Source: Caenorhabditis remanei
Taxonomy: Eukaryota > Nematoda > Chromadorea > Rhabditida > Rhabditidae
Direction: 5' to 3'
Assembly (NCBI RefSeq): GCF_010183535.1
Contig: NC_071329.1
Coordinates: 4,030,001-4,094,000 of the forward strand
Length of the DNA: 64,000 nucleotides
Part shown: positions 36,201 through 46,182 of the stretch, piece after piece
Layout of the letters: each line of letters starts with the position of its first letter
Numbering within the stretch: position 1 is the first letter of the stretch
Notes under the pieces: generated by a model
Seen by the model: the letters and a program-made list of their open reading frames with translations, nothing else
Databases searched by the model: none
What the model was told of the DNA's origin: nothing
Position numbers and translations under genes: made by a program

Positions 36201-39200
36201 CCTTCTACAAGCCGAGTTATGACCCGTCAAACCTTGGCGAGGTGGGAGATTGACGGGTCATAACTCAACTCTCAGAAAGATTTAGCAGAATTTCATTTCA
36301 GATTCGGAATCTACAGACTCAAAAGTATCAGGGGCCGAATTCTTGAGTAAGTTGGAAAAAGGACACCAAGAAAAAATTGAAATCCCTGCTCACCTGCCGC
36401 TTGACAGCACTGAACTCCTTCCACAAGCTGATCAACTTCCGGTGTTGCGTCTCCATTTGATTCCGATAGCGCTGCAAAAAAAGCATTTTTACCTTTTTTT
36501 TAGTGGAGGCTTCCGGTGGTCACTTAGTACACTTCCGTTGTACTCTCCCTTTTTTATTGAACCAGGAACCTACCGTATTCTCCGAGCGGAACCTCATCGA
36601 CTCGGTGTGTTGTTGCTGTTGAAGCTGCTGCAACTCCTTGCTCAGATTCGTGGCATCCACTCGGAGGTGCTCATTAGCCGCCAACGCTGCGTCATTCTCC
36701 TCACGGAGCATCTCATTAACCTCTTCCAACGTGTTATTTCGAAACAACTCTTCCTTCAACTTGGTGAATATCTCATCCATATTCTCCTCGCCTCCAAACT
36801 CTGCACCATCCAAATTGTAATGAGCCAACACCCGGGGACTACTTCTATGTCTACCGTAATCTCCAAGGGGACTTATCGATCGATATCGATTGCCGCCTAG
36901 AGACTTATGACGATTCCTTAGGCTACTCATAGCGTAGTTGGGGGTCCGAGAGGAATGAATAAGAGCGGATGAGTTCAATGGTATATCGATGGTCAGTGAT
37001 GGCATAGAAATGTTAGTTTGATTATGCAGATGGGTTAGGCCAGGATTCGCCAAAAGAGCGACATCTGGACTCGGCGTGTTGAAGGATTCAAGGGATTCTG
37101 CGTTGGCACGTTGACGGAAACGTTGGAGCTGGAAGAATGAAAAGTTGGGGGAGAGAGGAAATTGCTTTTGTGTAAATGGGAGGGTGATCTTTATACTTTT
37201 CATACTTTTTAGTGCATTTTCAAAGTTTCAACATTAGAAATGCGTTGCGTTTTGCGTCGCGGTAGAATAGGATTCAAGTTTTCCTTAAAACTTATTTATT
37301 CAATCGTTGAATTTTGGGCTCGACCGCTCCGCAGCACGCGACGCAAGGTGGAAACTAATTTGGTCAATCACGGGCAGTACATGGCTTAAGGTCGCGGAAA
37401 AGTGCTCCACGGTGCCAAAGATTTTAACGTTTATTTATCGTATCTTTCAATATATGTAAGCCGCGACGCGCACGTTACGCGACTCGGAAAAATATAAATC
37501 TGTTCGTTGCAAACTTTAAGCTTTGCACGGCTGTGTTCAATAGGCTTACTACTTGAGTTTGAGCACAAAAATTTTCCCAAACTCTGGAGCTGAATTTCTC
37601 AAAACTGAGAGGGACTGCAAAAACTGAATACAGATTCGGAATCAGGAAAACGTCAGCTTTCCGTCGATATAAATATCATGTTGTTTCTCCAACCATAATG
37701 AGAGTCATTCCTTAGTTAAACAAATTACTAAGAATCTAAAAACTGCAGAAATCTGTCCTTATAAAAAATCTAACAATTGTGTATTTTTTGTAGTATGTTA
37801 TAGTACATTTCAAGATCTCTATTTTTATAGTTGACATCTGCTTTGTACATGCTTTCCCTAAGCGATAGAACAGTGTATTTTCAAGCACCGCCGCGCAACA
37901 AGCAGCATCTTTCAAACGGTCATAACTCTCCAGGGACCGCCCGTACTAAAAAATTGTCAACTACAAAAATGAAGGTCTAGAATTGTTTTATAACATGTCG
38001 AAAATTCAGAAGACCGAAGCTTTTTTTTAAGCCGTGACGTCATCTCAAAATTGCTCATTTTTTCGAATTTTGGAATTGTTAGGAAAATAAATTTTCCGTT
38101 GAAAATCTCAGATTTTGGGCAAGAAAATAGTTTTTTGACTCTAACATTCAATCGTTTTTCGATATCCGCCGAGAAGGATGTGTGCTGTTTTTTTTTAATT
38201 TTTAAATTTTAATTTCTTCCCTTTCCACATTGCCCATCCCAATCATCAGTTCTCACTTTTTGTTATTGTTATATATAAAAACTGTCGCAGCGATCGAGAA
38301 AATCGGCTTGCGGGAAGGGAAAACAGAGAGAGAGAAGACAAACAGTTGACCAATATAACATGAACAATATAAAAAGAATATAAAAAAGGAAAAGAAGAGA
38401 AGAAAAGAGAGATAGAGAGAAACTGTAAATTTACACACCCAACCTAATTCTTTTTGGAACTTTTTTCGGGTAATTGTGAAGATTTTTCTAATTTGATATT
38501 GTAGGAATGTTTACAATAAGAATTCTGGGGTTTCAAACTTTCAGAAGAGGGGACTGGGTTACTGTAGTTAAATTGCATTGAAATTGGGTTACAGTAACTG
38601 TAAAGGAGAGGAGTTATGAAAGGAAGAAATTTCATAGTTGTCAATGCACGGCCCGGAAAATTGGCGCCAAATTCAAAAATTTAAACTTTTTCAAATTTTT
38701 TTTCGAATTTTTGAAGTTTTTTCGCGAAAAAGTCAAATTTTCAACCATTACTCAGAATTAAAAGGAATTCTGAAAAAGCATCAAAAAAATGGTCAAATTT
38801 TTGATGAAAAATTGAAAAAATTTGGGAAAAAAAAGATCATTTTTTGAAGTCGGGCCTGGGGCCTTGACAACTATGTGAAATATTGTGTTTTTCATTCATT
38901 TTTGACAATAAATTTGAGTTCAGCGTGATCGATTACCCCCATTCACCGTTTTTTTGAAAATTTGTGCATTTTGTCGTAAGTTATGGTGCATCGCTGCGGT
39001 GTTTGCACCGAAATGGAGCTACAGTAACCCAAGAGTAGTTTTACACGCTGAATTCGAAAAATACATTTCTTTTCATTGATTTTTCTCACAACATTCTGAA
39101 AACTTGAAAAAAGTGATGTATCATATCTTACGACAATTTGCGCAATTTTTGAAAATTGGGTGAAGAATGGTGAGGAATAAGGATATGAGGATGTAAATAA

Positions 39201-39581
39201 CTAGATTAGGCGTTGGGACGTTTTGAAACCGAGGCATTTCAGATGTTTGTAAAAGTCTCGGTTTCGAATCGTCCGGTTGTAAAACGTCTCAGTTCAGTAA
39301 AAACCGTTAGAAATGACTTCAACTGCGCTCCACCGAAATGCCCTTGAAAAATGTTGCACACAATTTTCTTCGGTTTCGATAGAGCGCGGTTGTAAGAAGT
39401 CGGCCGAGTTAATAAGTTGGTAAAAGTTAAATCCCCAAGAATTGCTAACCTGATCATTAATATCCTGAATAACCTGTCGATTCCTCCGATTCTCCTCAAT
39501 TCCAGCATCCAACCGATTCCGACACTCGGACAAGTCTTCGGTCACCCGAACGACGTCTTCAGAGCTGCCAGCCGACTTCAT
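24241..39581 (-). CDS. che-10: rootletin (ciliary rootlet coiled-coil protein, CROCC/CHE-10 family)
   Basis: Fifteen exons: 39450-39581, 36574-37128, 36394-36471, 34993-35100, 34196-34291, 33970-34144, 32351-32736, 30165-31427, 28729-29520, 28219-28433, 28038-28171, 27633-27992, 25756-26699, 24661-24905 and 24241-24426. They encode about 1889 residues, near the roughly 2000 of vertebrate rootletin. The conserved N-terminal rootletin region is visible (LISLWKEFSAVKRQ, ELRTTTANDLDRQL), preceded by a Ser/Pro-rich segment. Nearly all the rest is heptad coiled coil, ending LLREQLEAERRKR. Rootletin builds the striated rootlet at the ciliary base; in worms it supports sensory cilia. Exon 24661-24905 is 245 bases although both neighbours demand phase 0, so one base is missing near the run at 24885-24889. 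ATG 39581 lies 32 bases inside an acceptor-bounded segment (39613), so it could be a trans-spliced start or the gene may begin further upstream. The symbol is by family resemblance. Confidence 0.85.
25530..25680. repeat. GCGTCGCG-rich dispersed element in a rootletin intron
   Basis: Contains AAAGTTTGCAACGAACAGAT and GCGACCTTACGC. An inverted relative lies at about 37240-37560 (AAATCTGTTCGTTGCAAACT). Another GCGTCGCG-rich block lies at about 29540-30110. Confidence 0.6.
27215..27385. repeat. copy of the GCGACATTTCGCAAC element
   Basis: Related to 17090-17415. Shares GCATTTGCATATTTGGGTCA and ends with inverted GCGACATTT / AAATGTCGC words. Confidence 0.6.
28504..28600 (-). tRNA. tRNA-like relic in a rootletin intron
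   Basis: Minus strand carries a good B-box (GAGTTCGATTCC at 28521-28532), an A-box-like ACGCAATCGGCTGCGC upstream and a T6 run just downstream at 28499-28504. The acceptor stem does not pair well, so this is probably a pseudogene. Confidence 0.35.
28618..28688 (+). tRNA. second tRNA-like relic, opposite strand
   Basis: TAGCGCAACTGGTAACACG resembles a tRNA D-arm with A-box, and AGGGCTCAACCCCC resembles a T-arm. No convincing acceptor stem is seen. It lies back to back with the relic at 28504-28600. Confidence 0.25.
34331..34690. repeat. two ATCATGCCTAGG inverted-repeat elements in a rootletin intron
   Basis: 34331-34450 starts AAGTATAATCATGCCTAGGA and ends with the inverted CTAAGCGTGATTATACTCAT, with GGGTTACTGTAGTTTTCGTG in the centre. 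34571-34690 repeats one arm. Relatives are at 59691-59831 and 62159-62321. Confidence 0.75.
36140..36340. repeat. about 200 bp palindrome with ATGACCCGTCAA centre
   Basis: GGGGCCTGATACTTTTCAGT through GAGTTATGACCCGTCAA mirrors TTGACGGGTCATAACTCAA through AAGTATCAGGGGCC. It lies in a rootletin intron. The related palindrome at 56886-57183 shares the GTTATGACCCGTCAAAC core. Confidence 0.75.
38876..39040. repeat. dispersed element with GCATCGCTGCGGTGTTTGCA, inverted copy at 49000-49165
   Basis: Reads TAAGTTATGGTGCATCGCTG on the plus strand and matches the complement of 49000-49165, which reads GCACCATATCTTACGACA. Shorter relatives occur near 24570, 25060, 25350, 25490 and 61600. Confidence 0.65.
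39317..39396. repeat. short copy of the GCGCTCTACC element
   Basis: CTTCAACTGCGCTCCACCG at the left and ATAGAGCGCGGTTGTAAG at the right form inverted ends, as at 13546-13651. It lies in the first rootletin intron. Confidence 0.65.
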
Positions 39582-40030
39582 ACCTTTATTCAAGTCGGGA
39601 GGAAGACGGCATTCTGAATTACTGAATTACAAGAACTTTTTTTTAAAAACACAAAGCTAAGATGACGGAAAAGTGGAAATTCAGAAAAAAAGCCACTGTG
39701 AAAAAGATGGGCGGCTCGGTTCTCTCAGAGGGCGGAGCTTTAAACGAGGAGCCCTAAAATTTTGGGAAGAGTTCCGGGTATTCTGACTGGGATGATTGAA
39801 ATGAAAATAACAGGGAATAATATTCAACTGAGAAGTAAGAAGACAGAGGGAGAGACGCAGGAAGAGAGAAAACCCAAAAAAACCGGATCCTGTGTAAGCG
39901 CCCCTAGGAAGCCGCCTACTACATGCGTCTTCTCTATTCCATTCCAATAGACTGTTGTTTTTCTGTGAAACAGCAGAAGAGAGACGAGATAGTCGGAGGA
40001 TTAGAGAAGTGGACACAGTTTTATGGAGGT

Positions 40031-40046
40031 GTTGTCTTTTGGCAAC
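40031..40046. promoter_or_regulatory. imperfect X-box (RFX/DAF-19-like) site upstream of rootletin
   Basis: GTTGTCTTTTGGCAAC is an inverted repeat of RFX half-sites with a 4-base rather than 2-base spacer. Ciliary genes of worms are activated by DAF-19 through X-boxes. It lies 450 bp upstream of the proposed ATG, and the unusual spacing and distance make it tentative. Confidence 0.3.
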
Positions 40047-40267
40047 AAAGGGTAGGAGGGGGGGGGGTGTTTTGAAAAAAGAGAGAGAAAAGTTAGTGTT
40101 GAGTTAGTGGTCGCGGGATGGTGGCAAAACAGGTGGAAATGGGTTGGAAAGGTTTATGAGGGACGATGTCCGTGTGTCTGTTTGTCCGGTTGTCCCAATT
40201 GTCTATTCCACAACTGCGATGTTCGACTCACGCGATTTTCACATTTTCGATAGATTGTGGTTGTAAC

Positions 40268-40564
40268 CATACTTGCAAAATATCGGCCCGGCCCGGCCCG
40301 GTCGGCCCGGAGTCAAAAAATGAGCACAATTTTTCACAAAATTTTTCGAAATTTTTTAAAATTTTCATCAAAAATAGTCAAAAATCCTATGTACACTTGA
40401 GTTTTATCGATATGTAAAAACTTAGTCGAAAATTCGACTTTTTTGCGAAAAAATCAAAAAAATTTCAAAAAAATTCAAATTTTCAAATTTTAGTACTGTG
40501 ACCCGGGCCGGGCCGGTGAAAATTCTCAAATCGGCCCGGCCCGGCCCGGCCCGTTGCAAGTATG
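40268..40564. mobile_element. hAT-like MITE with GGCCCGG-rich arms and 8 bp target duplication
   Basis: Ends CATACTTGC and GCAAGTATG are inverted and are flanked by GTTGTAAC at both 40260-40267 and 40565-40572. Subterminal arms are runs of GGCCCGGCCC, and the centre is AT-rich and non-coding. An 8-base duplication is typical of hAT elements. Confidence 0.85.
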
Positions 40565-40606
40565 GTTGTAACAAACATCTCGAGTTACTATAAGTACGGC
40601 ACGTTT

Positions 40607-40713
40607 CTTACAACCGCGCTCTACCGTAACAGAAGAAAATTGTGTGCAAAATTAAGAGACTCAGAGAAGAAGGGACATTTTTCAAAGACATTTTGGTGGA
40701 GCGCAGTTGTAAG
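40607..40713. repeat. copy of the GCGCTCTACC element
   Basis: CTTACAACCGCGCTCTACCG at the left, GGTGGAGCGCAGTTGTAAG at the right. Same family as 13546-13651. Confidence 0.75.
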
Positions 40714-40731
40714 AAGCGTGCTGTGCTAATA

Positions 40732-40975
40732 CAGTATTGGCCATAAAAACTTTGGCCGTTTTCAGTGGAAAATGTCCTACTTTGAGAGGGTGTTACGGTA
40801 TCCCTGATTGACGGACCAAGAACATTTTTAATGCTTCACACAGACCTATAGTAGAGCTCCACTTTTGTAGTAGACAACTTTTTTGTACAATCACTTCCTA
40901 AAGAGTTATGGTCATTTTAAGGGGACAGCTCAAAAATCACTCTATTTTGCACTGAAATGGGTCGATTTGAGAGAG
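40732..40975. mobile_element. Tc1-like MITE arm
   Basis: Starts CAGTATTGGCCATAAAAACT after TA, then follows the same order of words as 22165-22360 (GCCGTTTTCAGTGGAAAATG, AGTTATGGTCATTTTAA). No matching right end was found. Confidence 0.6.
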
Positions 40976-40984
40976 GAATCACCG

Positions 40985-41252
40985 TAAAAACTGTATTATA
41001 CCGGCATGCCGTTATATTTTTCGACTGCCTTCCAGAGAAGTTTTGGTAGTTTTTAAGACTATTAAAAGTTCACTAAAAAACTTTTCTGTTTACTGTTGTA
41101 AATCTTATCCTAATCTCGCAGATTTTAATCAGAGTCATGGAAAATGTCCAGGAGAATACTAGTGGTGAATTTTGAGCATGTACAAGGTGCCGTTATAATA
41201 CAAGTGCCGTTCTATTGCAGGCGCGTTATAATACAGTTCTTACGGTACCTTG
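40985..41252. repeat. inverted-repeat element with ACTGTATTATA ends
   Basis: CCGTAAAAACTGTATTATAC at the left and GTTATAATACAGTTCTTACG at the right are inverted. The interior repeats GCCGTTATAATACAAGTGCC. It is non-coding. Confidence 0.6.
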
Positions 41253-41260
41253 TCGATATG

Positions 41261-41640
41261 TACCGTACCGGTCAAAATGTTGTTAACTTTGGCCGTTTTC
41301 AGTTGAAATTGGGAAACTTTGAGAGTGTGTCATGGTTATACTTATTGTCCCATCAAGTAGATTTTTAAAGGATCATACAGAACAAAGGTAGAGCTTCATT
41401 TTTGTAGTTGACAACTTTTTTGTACGGACACTCCCCAGAGAGTTATGGTCATTTTAAGACGACAGCTCAAAAATCGCACTATTTTGCACTGAAACTAGTC
41501 GATTTGAGGGAGAAATTACATTGTCGATATGTAACTCTTTAGGAAGTGTCCGTACAAAAAACTTGTCAATTAGAAAAATGAAACTCTACTTTTGGACTGT
41601 ATGCTTTATACATAATTTACATGATGGGATAATCAGTGAT
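41261..41640. mobile_element. palindromic Tc1-like MITE
   Basis: Begins TA-CCGTACCGGTCAAAATG and carries GTAGTTGACAACTTTTTTGT at about 41404 and its inverse at about 41555. The second half mirrors the first, though diverged. Confidence 0.65.
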
Positions 41641-42309
41641 ACTCGATGGGTCTCGACACGATTTGGACTATTTTATGGTGATTTTCATTTGAGAGCTCTA
41701 TTCGAGCTGGGTCTCGAGTCTCGACACGAAAGCGGAGTAAATCATTCTCAGGGAGGAAAAACCTTCTGATAAATGGGGCTTGTCACAAAAACCAAAAGTT
41801 CGTCAAAACGAGATCCGTGATTTTGAGAAGTGTAACCGGATTTCAGATTCTGAAAAAACCGCCAATTTTCATACACAAAAAACACATACACTCATACACA
41901 CACACGCGACGAAAAAATGGTGCCTCCAGATGTTTGACATGACGGGACATGACAATAGAGAGAGAGGACTCGGATTTGAATGTGAAGTGAAAGAAATTCC
42001 TCTTTTTTTTTTCTTCTGAAGTCAGTAGCAGAAGCTGTGAAGGGCAATCGGAAGTCGCCTCTCTCTTCTCGAATGGACTATTACCTGGCGGTACGAAATG
42101 ACTACTCGGGGGGAGGAGAGTGAGAAAAGGACGTTTATTTCCTGCTAAACGGGCACCGCAGTTTTTTGTATAAGTCAAGTGGCGGGAGTGATTCAGGTTC
42201 AGGATTTAGGAAAATTGGTTTTAGTAGTAGTTTTTGGGAGGCAATTTGGGTATTGAAGGTATACTTGTAGGGGTGGAGCATATTTCAAGGGGGAAGGTAC
42301 AGTAACTTG

Positions 42310-42559
42310 CATACTTGCAAATGTACGGCCCGGCCCGGCAAGGCCCGAAGGCCCGGCTTCAAAACAAGGTACCTATTTTTACCGATTTTTTTGAATTTTT
42401 TGAAATTTTACATTAAAATTTTCAATTTTTTGATGCATAACTACCTTTTGATTGAATTCTGAAGTATAGTCAAAAATTCGACATTTTTGGGAAAAAATTC
42501 AAAATTTTTTCAGCCGGGCCATGGAAATTCTCGTCACGGCCCGGCCCGTCGCAAGTATG
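42310..42559. mobile_element. second GGCCCGG hAT-like MITE, 8 bp target duplication
   Basis: CATACTTGC...GCAAGTATG ends are flanked by GTAACTTG at 42302-42309 and 42560-42567. Same family as 40268-40564. Confidence 0.85.
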
Positions 42560-42764
42560 GTAACTTGCATGGGTTCGTGGTGAGACCCATAAAACTTAAT
42601 CTCTTGAAATAATGGAAGAAAGAGCTATATATTACTGTCAGTATCTGAGAAACCGAAATTTCTGGGTCCCGACACGATTTTTTTTCGAAAATTGTCCGGT
42701 TTTTTATTGGGATAAAATTATTTAATTACTTAAACCGATTTTTTGTAACTTTCAAGGATTTTCT

Positions 42765-42843
42765 CTGAGGTATTTGAAGGATTTCATAAACTCTTAGGTA
42801 TTTGAAGGATTTCATAAACTCTGAGGTATTTGAAGGATTTCAT
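42765..42843. repeat. 28 bp tandem repeat, three copies
   Basis: Unit GAGGTATTTGAAGGATTTCA followed by TAAACTCT; the copies are nearly identical. It abuts the inverted-repeat element at 42881. Confidence 0.8.
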
Positions 42844-42880
42844 CAGCATATTCAGAATATACGCAGTTTTTCCAAAATTT

Positions 42881-43008
42881 TGAGCTCCATATCGACTATA
42901 TTTGGTGCATACAGGTTTTTGGCGGGCAACACGCGACGCAACACGCGACGCACGGACGAAAAACTGATTGTCTTCAAAGTAGGTCGATATGGGGCTCAAA
43001 ACTTTGGA
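42881..43008. repeat. GAGCCCCATATCGAC inverted-repeat element, copy 1
   Basis: TTGAGCTCCATATCGACTAT and GTCGATATGGGGCTCAAAA bracket a GCGACGCAACACGCGACGCA core. Further copies at 48514-48648, 52121-52268 and 52421-52562. Confidence 0.75.
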
Positions 43009-43731
43009 AATTTTCTGAGAAATTCGAATATCGCGATGAAATTGTGAAAAAAAAACCGTCTTCCAATCAAAAACTTATTAAATGCGTCTTAACACACTGA
43101 ATGCAAAAATCATATTGTTTAATGGGTCTTGTCACGAAGATTACAGGATTACGGTAGGTCAAAAACCCCTTAGATCATATTCAGAGACTAGTCTCCCAAA
43201 GTTAGGCCATCTTCCCTCTTCAAAAGTTTTGACATAAGTCTCAAATTTCTCACAACGTGTCTGTTGCAGCATATGCAAAACACAAACGTATGTTTCAAAT
43301 GCGTGCACTAGACTCAAAAAAAAAAGAAAAATGTATAAAAAATCTTGAGACAAAAAATTGTGCACACCACTTCAATATCCATTAGTATCCAAAGGCAACG
43401 CGAATATTTTTGAAAATAGAAAAAAAATTATTTTCGTTTATAAAAAAAGGAATCCGTTCGGTCTCAGGGGAACATGTTTTATTATTTAAAACTCCTTTTT
43501 TCGTTATAAAATTGGCGGGAACTCACAAATTTGAATTCGATGAAAAAAAAACTATATACATGTAAAAGAACGTAAGCGCCTTTTTATTTGACACTAGGTA
43601 CTAGTGTTAGGTGATAAGAGAACTGATAGTGTGTGTGGAGTGGAAAAATATTTACATTTCATGCGGAAAATAATGCGTTTTTTCTTTCTTTTCCAAAAAT
43701 TTTAAGATTATAAAAAAGTAAAAAAAACGTT

Positions 43732-43803
43732 GTGACCTCGCCGGGAGTCGAACACCGGACCCTTTGATTATCAGTGAAGACTGTACACCGCTACACCACG
43801 GAC
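43732..43803 (-). tRNA. tRNA-like gene or pseudogene with Pol III signals
   Basis: A 72-base minus-strand segment starts GTCCGTGGTGTAGCGG, contains a B-box-like GTGTTCGACTCC and ends before TTTTTTT, a Pol III terminator. The plausible anticodon loop CTGATAA would read GAT (Ile). Several stem mismatches (acceptor, anticodon and T-stem) make a pseudogene likely. Confidence 0.45.
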
Positions 43804-44451
43804 GTAGTAAAACGAGAAGGTAGGAAAGACAGTGATAAAAGCTTGGTGTTTTGTAAGCCACAAGGGACAACCAAACTAATTGGGAAAATTAAAAGTTGAA
43901 AATTAGAAGACCTAGGCTCCGCCCCTTTTTATCAGAGGCATCAGAATGCGTCAATTTTCGTCGGGGAAAAGAAAACATAAAAAGAAAACAAGGCAGTGGC
44001 CGAACTGACCACTTCGTGTCCGTATATGTCCCTTCGTCTTATATATTCTGTGCTCGATCCTCTCACATCCTGCGTCTTCTCATTCCACGCACTCTCTCAA
44101 ATGGCTGGCAGTGTTTGTGTGCAATGGTGGGCACTCAGAGCAGATGGTCACTCACTGGCCGTTCATATTCTGGAGAAGAAACGAAGAAACCGGCGGCATG
44201 GGGTCATTGGAAGGAGAAGTCGTCATGGAGACTAAGAAAGAAGGGGGGAAATCTTAGAATTTGGAACGGAAATTAGAAGAGAGAACAATCGATTCATTTT
44301 GTTGATGGAAAGAAAAAAGTGCGCTGAAGTTGGAGTATCGGGGGGTTAAATATAGCACAAGTATTAGAGAAAATTTAGAATTTAAGTCAAAATGATAAAA
44401 AATTAATGCGAGATCATGAGTATAGTTCTTCCGGTTATCCTTCAACAACAT

Positions 44452-46162
44452 TCACTCCATATTCTCCTCGTCATCGATCTTTGGTGCCAAGTAGAAGCGA
44501 AGGAATCCGTTCTCCTCGATCGGGTACTCAACAACCACTGGGACATCATTGCAAAGTGACAAACGGACTCTATCGCTCAGAGCGGTCGCCTTGGTGAACT
44601 GATTCATGTACTTGATTGAGAAGTTCACGTTGACTGGCTCCTTCACTTCCAACGTCACCGCTTCCGACTCGTCGTCAGTGTTAGAAGATGGTGAGTACGT
44701 CACGACGGACGATCCGATGTCTCCTTTTCCGGTGAAAACGATGCCGGCCTTGGTGGCGGTGATGTTGAGAGAGTCTGAGAATGTCGACAGATCCTTACAC
44801 GTCTTCTGGAACTCGCCGGCCGGCATCTCGCAAACAACGGCGTAATCTTGCTCCGGAATTCCCAAATGCTCACTGTCGATGTCCATCATTTTGACTGTCA
44901 CGTCTTGCGTCTTGTCGCGTTTTGGATCGGCGAATGTGAATATGATCGAGTCACCCTCGTTCTCCTCATACTGAAAAAAAAGGAAATTTTGAGTGAAAAT
45001 TTGGTTGAAAGGAGTGATTTTGCCGCAGAACTGGATAGAAATGACTAAATTCGGCTTCAGAGGGCATGAGGCCACACCCATTGCGCTCCTGAGCCGGTAA
45101 TTATGGGATTTGAGAGCGGAGATGGGCGGTGCGCACGGCTTGGGTTCAAAAAAGCCCATCGTGTGTCAAAATTTGGAGTTTTTCATGAGCTAACGCTTAT
45201 TTTTAGCGAAAATTACGAAAAATTGCATCAGAATCGTTAAATCCGCGGCCAAAAGATAGCATATGACACGAGAATGAGAAAACCACCAACTCCGCTCTCC
45301 GCACCGCCCATCAGCAAGCCAACAGCCGTAATTATAGGATTTGAGAGCTGAGATGAGCGGTGGGCCAATTTTGTGTCAAAATTTGGAGATTTTCATGAGC
45401 AAACGCTTGTTTTTAGCGAAAATTCTGCAATTTACGAAAAAATTGCATCAGAATCGCCAAAAAAAGATAATATATGACACGAGAATGAGCCAGCCACCAA
45501 CTCAGCGCTTCGCGCCGCCCATCAGCAAGCCAACAGCCGTAATTATAGGATTTGAGAGCTGAGATGAGCGGTGGGCCCATTTTGTGTCAAAATTTGGAGA
45601 TTTTCATGAGCAAACGCTTGTTTTTAGCGAAAATTCTGCAATTTACGAAAAAATTGCCTCAGAATCGCCAAAAAAAGATAGTATATGGCACGAAAATGAG
45701 CCAGCCAGCCACTAACCCAGCGCTTCGCACCGCCCATCAGCAATCCGACAGCCGTAATTATGAAAATTGTACGGTTTTTGGCTTTTTCATGCAAAATTGA
45801 CTGAATTCTTCCTGAAATTTTTAATTTTCCGACTCCCCGTACCTTCAACATGCAGGTATCGTCGTTGTTAGCACACTTGAGAGCCTTTGACATGTTAGCG
45901 AGCGAAAGTCCGAGATTGATGGTCCGGTCACATCGGTAGGTGTCGAAGAGGCCGACCTAAACGAAAAAATTTTGAATTTTGTCGAAAAATCAATGAATTT
46001 TACCTCCAACTTGAGTGAAACCAACGCGACGTGAGAGGAATCCATCGCCTGAAGGCTCATAGCGGTTTCGGAGCAGTCGAATGGAGCATCGGTGACGAGA
46101 TCCTTGATAGACTCGACAATCTTCTTGAGAAGACCGGAGTTGGCGAGCTTGGCCTCAAACAT
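44452..46162 (-). CDS. pcn-1: proliferating cell nuclear antigen (DNA sliding clamp)
   Basis: Three exons (46004-46162, 45843-45956, 44452-44970) encode 263 residues, the exact length expected for nematode PCNA. The start [20 protein letters not shown], the internal [20 protein letters not shown], the interdomain loop [16 protein letters not shown] and the C-terminus [11 protein letters not shown] are unmistakable. The protein forms a homotrimeric ring that tethers polymerase delta and repair factors through PIP-box peptides in the nucleus. All family landmarks are present. An acceptor TTTTTCCAG ends 11 bases before the ATG, the usual layout of an SL1 trans-spliced worm gene. E2F-like sites lie about 250-285 bases upstream. 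Confidence 0.97.
45098..45745. repeat. tandem repeat of about 210 bp, three copies, in PCNA intron 2
   Basis: Copies begin near 45098, 45330 and 45541 with TAATTATAGGATTTGAGAGC and include TGTGTCAAAATTTGGAG, GCAAACGCTTGTTTTTAGCG and CGCCCATCAGCAA. The last two are about 95% alike by eye; the first is more diverged. Confidence 0.85.
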
Positions 46163-46173
46163 CGTGACGGGAT

Positions 46174-46182
46174 CTGGAAAAA
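46174..46182 (-). promoter_or_regulatory. trans-splice acceptor of pcn-1
   Basis: Minus strand TTTTTCCAG is followed by 11 untranslated bases and the PCNA ATG. No in-frame coding sequence precedes it, so an SL1 leader is the likely 5' end. Confidence 0.6.

Larger units (their letters stand above)
39582..44451. other. spacer between rootletin and PCNA genes
   Basis: No protein gene supported on either strand. It holds the rootletin 5' region, several transposon-derived elements, a tandem repeat and one tRNA-like gene, each listed separately. Confidence 0.55.

Noticed and set aside
43896..44276. Plus-strand frames downstream of PCNA
   Set aside because: No domain, no consensus introns and no initiation context; probably chance frames in the PCNA 3' flank.
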